This document shows positions 29,938 through 30,147 of a DNA stretch of 30,147 bases, piece by piece. This DNA comes from Clostridiales bacterium (GTDB lineage Bacteria; Bacillota; Clostridia; Christensenellales; QALW01): the NCBI GenBank assembly GCA_018376855.1, contig JAHAAN010000023.1:1-30147 (forward strand). The letters run 5' to 3'. A program made the translations under genes and the position numbers. Numbering within the stretch: the stretch's first letter is position 1; the number at the start of each line of letters is the position of its first letter. Under the pieces are notes generated by a model, which saw nothing but the letters and a program-made list of their open reading frames with translations, was not told the DNA's origin and made no database searches.

Positions 29938-30147
29938 ATGGCAAAATTACTCATTATCGGCTGCGGCGGCGTGGCGTCCGTTGCCATTCACAAGTGCTGC
30001 CAGAACAGCGAGGTTTTTACCGATATCTGCATTGCAAGCCGCACGAAATCCAAGTGCGACGCGCTGAAGGCGGAGCTGGAGGGCAAGACGAAAACCCGCA
30101 TTACCACCGCACAGATCGACGCGGAGGATGTACCCGCGCGTACGGAG
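29938..30147 (+). CDS. Saccharopine-dehydrogenase-like, probable carboxynorspermidine dehydrogenase (5' part)
   Basis: Only the first 70 codons are in the window. MAKLLIIGCGGVASVAIHKC is an NAD(P)-binding Rossmann start with GxGGVxxV, followed by an acidic/arginine second strand (DICIASRTKSKCDALKAEL), as in Lys9/saccharopine dehydrogenase-like proteins. In gut Bacillota polyamine operons this family is usually carboxynorspermidine (carboxyspermidine) dehydrogenase, which joins aspartate semialdehyde and putrescine; that is inferred from context. AACGGAGGA precedes the ATG at 29938. It is 52 bases after speE with no terminator, so same operon. The 3' end is cut by the window. Confidence 0.72.
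   Translation, partial: MAKLLIIGCGGVASVAIHKCCQNSEVFTDICIASRTKSKCDALKAELEGKTKTRITTAQIDAEDVPARTE

Overview
The window reads as a chromosomal segment of a low-to-mid GC member of the Bacillota, most likely class Clostridia and plausibly gut-associated. The basis is AGGAGG-type ribosome binding sites, frequent TTG/GTG starts, TTGACA/TATAAT promoters with 17-base spacers, a BceRS/VanRS-like two-component system next to a FtsX-type ABC exporter, a TasA-like protein with a SipW-type signal, and a polyamine operon with a carboxynorspermidine-dehydrogenase-like gene. Nothing read here fixes the genus. No tRNA, rRNA, CRISPR array, intact transposase or phage gene was found.

Layout. 1-7080 (+): response regulator and histidine kinase, an ABC ATPase and large permease, then a sigma-70-type factor fused to a winged-helix/unknown C-terminus. 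Three GTCA half-sites spaced 11 bases apart precede a TATAAT just ahead of the ABC pair and look like the regulator's operator. 7083-9785 (-): a fucU-like mutarotase, a MATE exporter and an RpiB/LacAB-like isomerase, with promoters and terminators visible. 9839-12401 (-): an eroded region with a membrane-anchored XRE regulator whose start is one base out of frame in an A8 tract, a HEAT-like small protein, two MATE fragments, a GyrI-like pseudogene with several frameshifts, and a GC-rich stretch of unknown origin. 12482-15133 (-): greA-lysS behind a consensus promoter and a leader of about 210 bases. 15150-17398 (-): an alpha-oxoamine synthase resembling serine palmitoyltransferase and a SAM-fold protein, separated by an 83-bp element that folds with every base outside its hairpin loops paired into a four-way junction; the end of a second copy opens the window.

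17646-23880 (+): a complete F1Fo ATP synthase operon in the order a, c, b, delta, alpha, gamma, beta, epsilon. The delta gene encodes only the C-terminal domain (73 residues), and the 3' end of the a-subunit gene is tandemly duplicated outside the reading frame. 23935-25891 (-): a secreted TasA-like protein with a beta-helix-like tail and a leader of about 390 bases. 26052-27088 (-): a proline-iminopeptidase-like hydrolase. 27166-30147 (+): a polyamine operon (arginine decarboxylase-like, spermidine synthase, start of a CASDH-like gene) behind a structured leader of about 330 nt that ends in a strong intrinsic terminator only 22 bases before the first start codon, which implies control by attenuation.

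Most notable: the four-way-junction repeat, the attenuated polyamine leader, the minimal delta subunit, the response-regulator operator, and the frameshifted XRE start.
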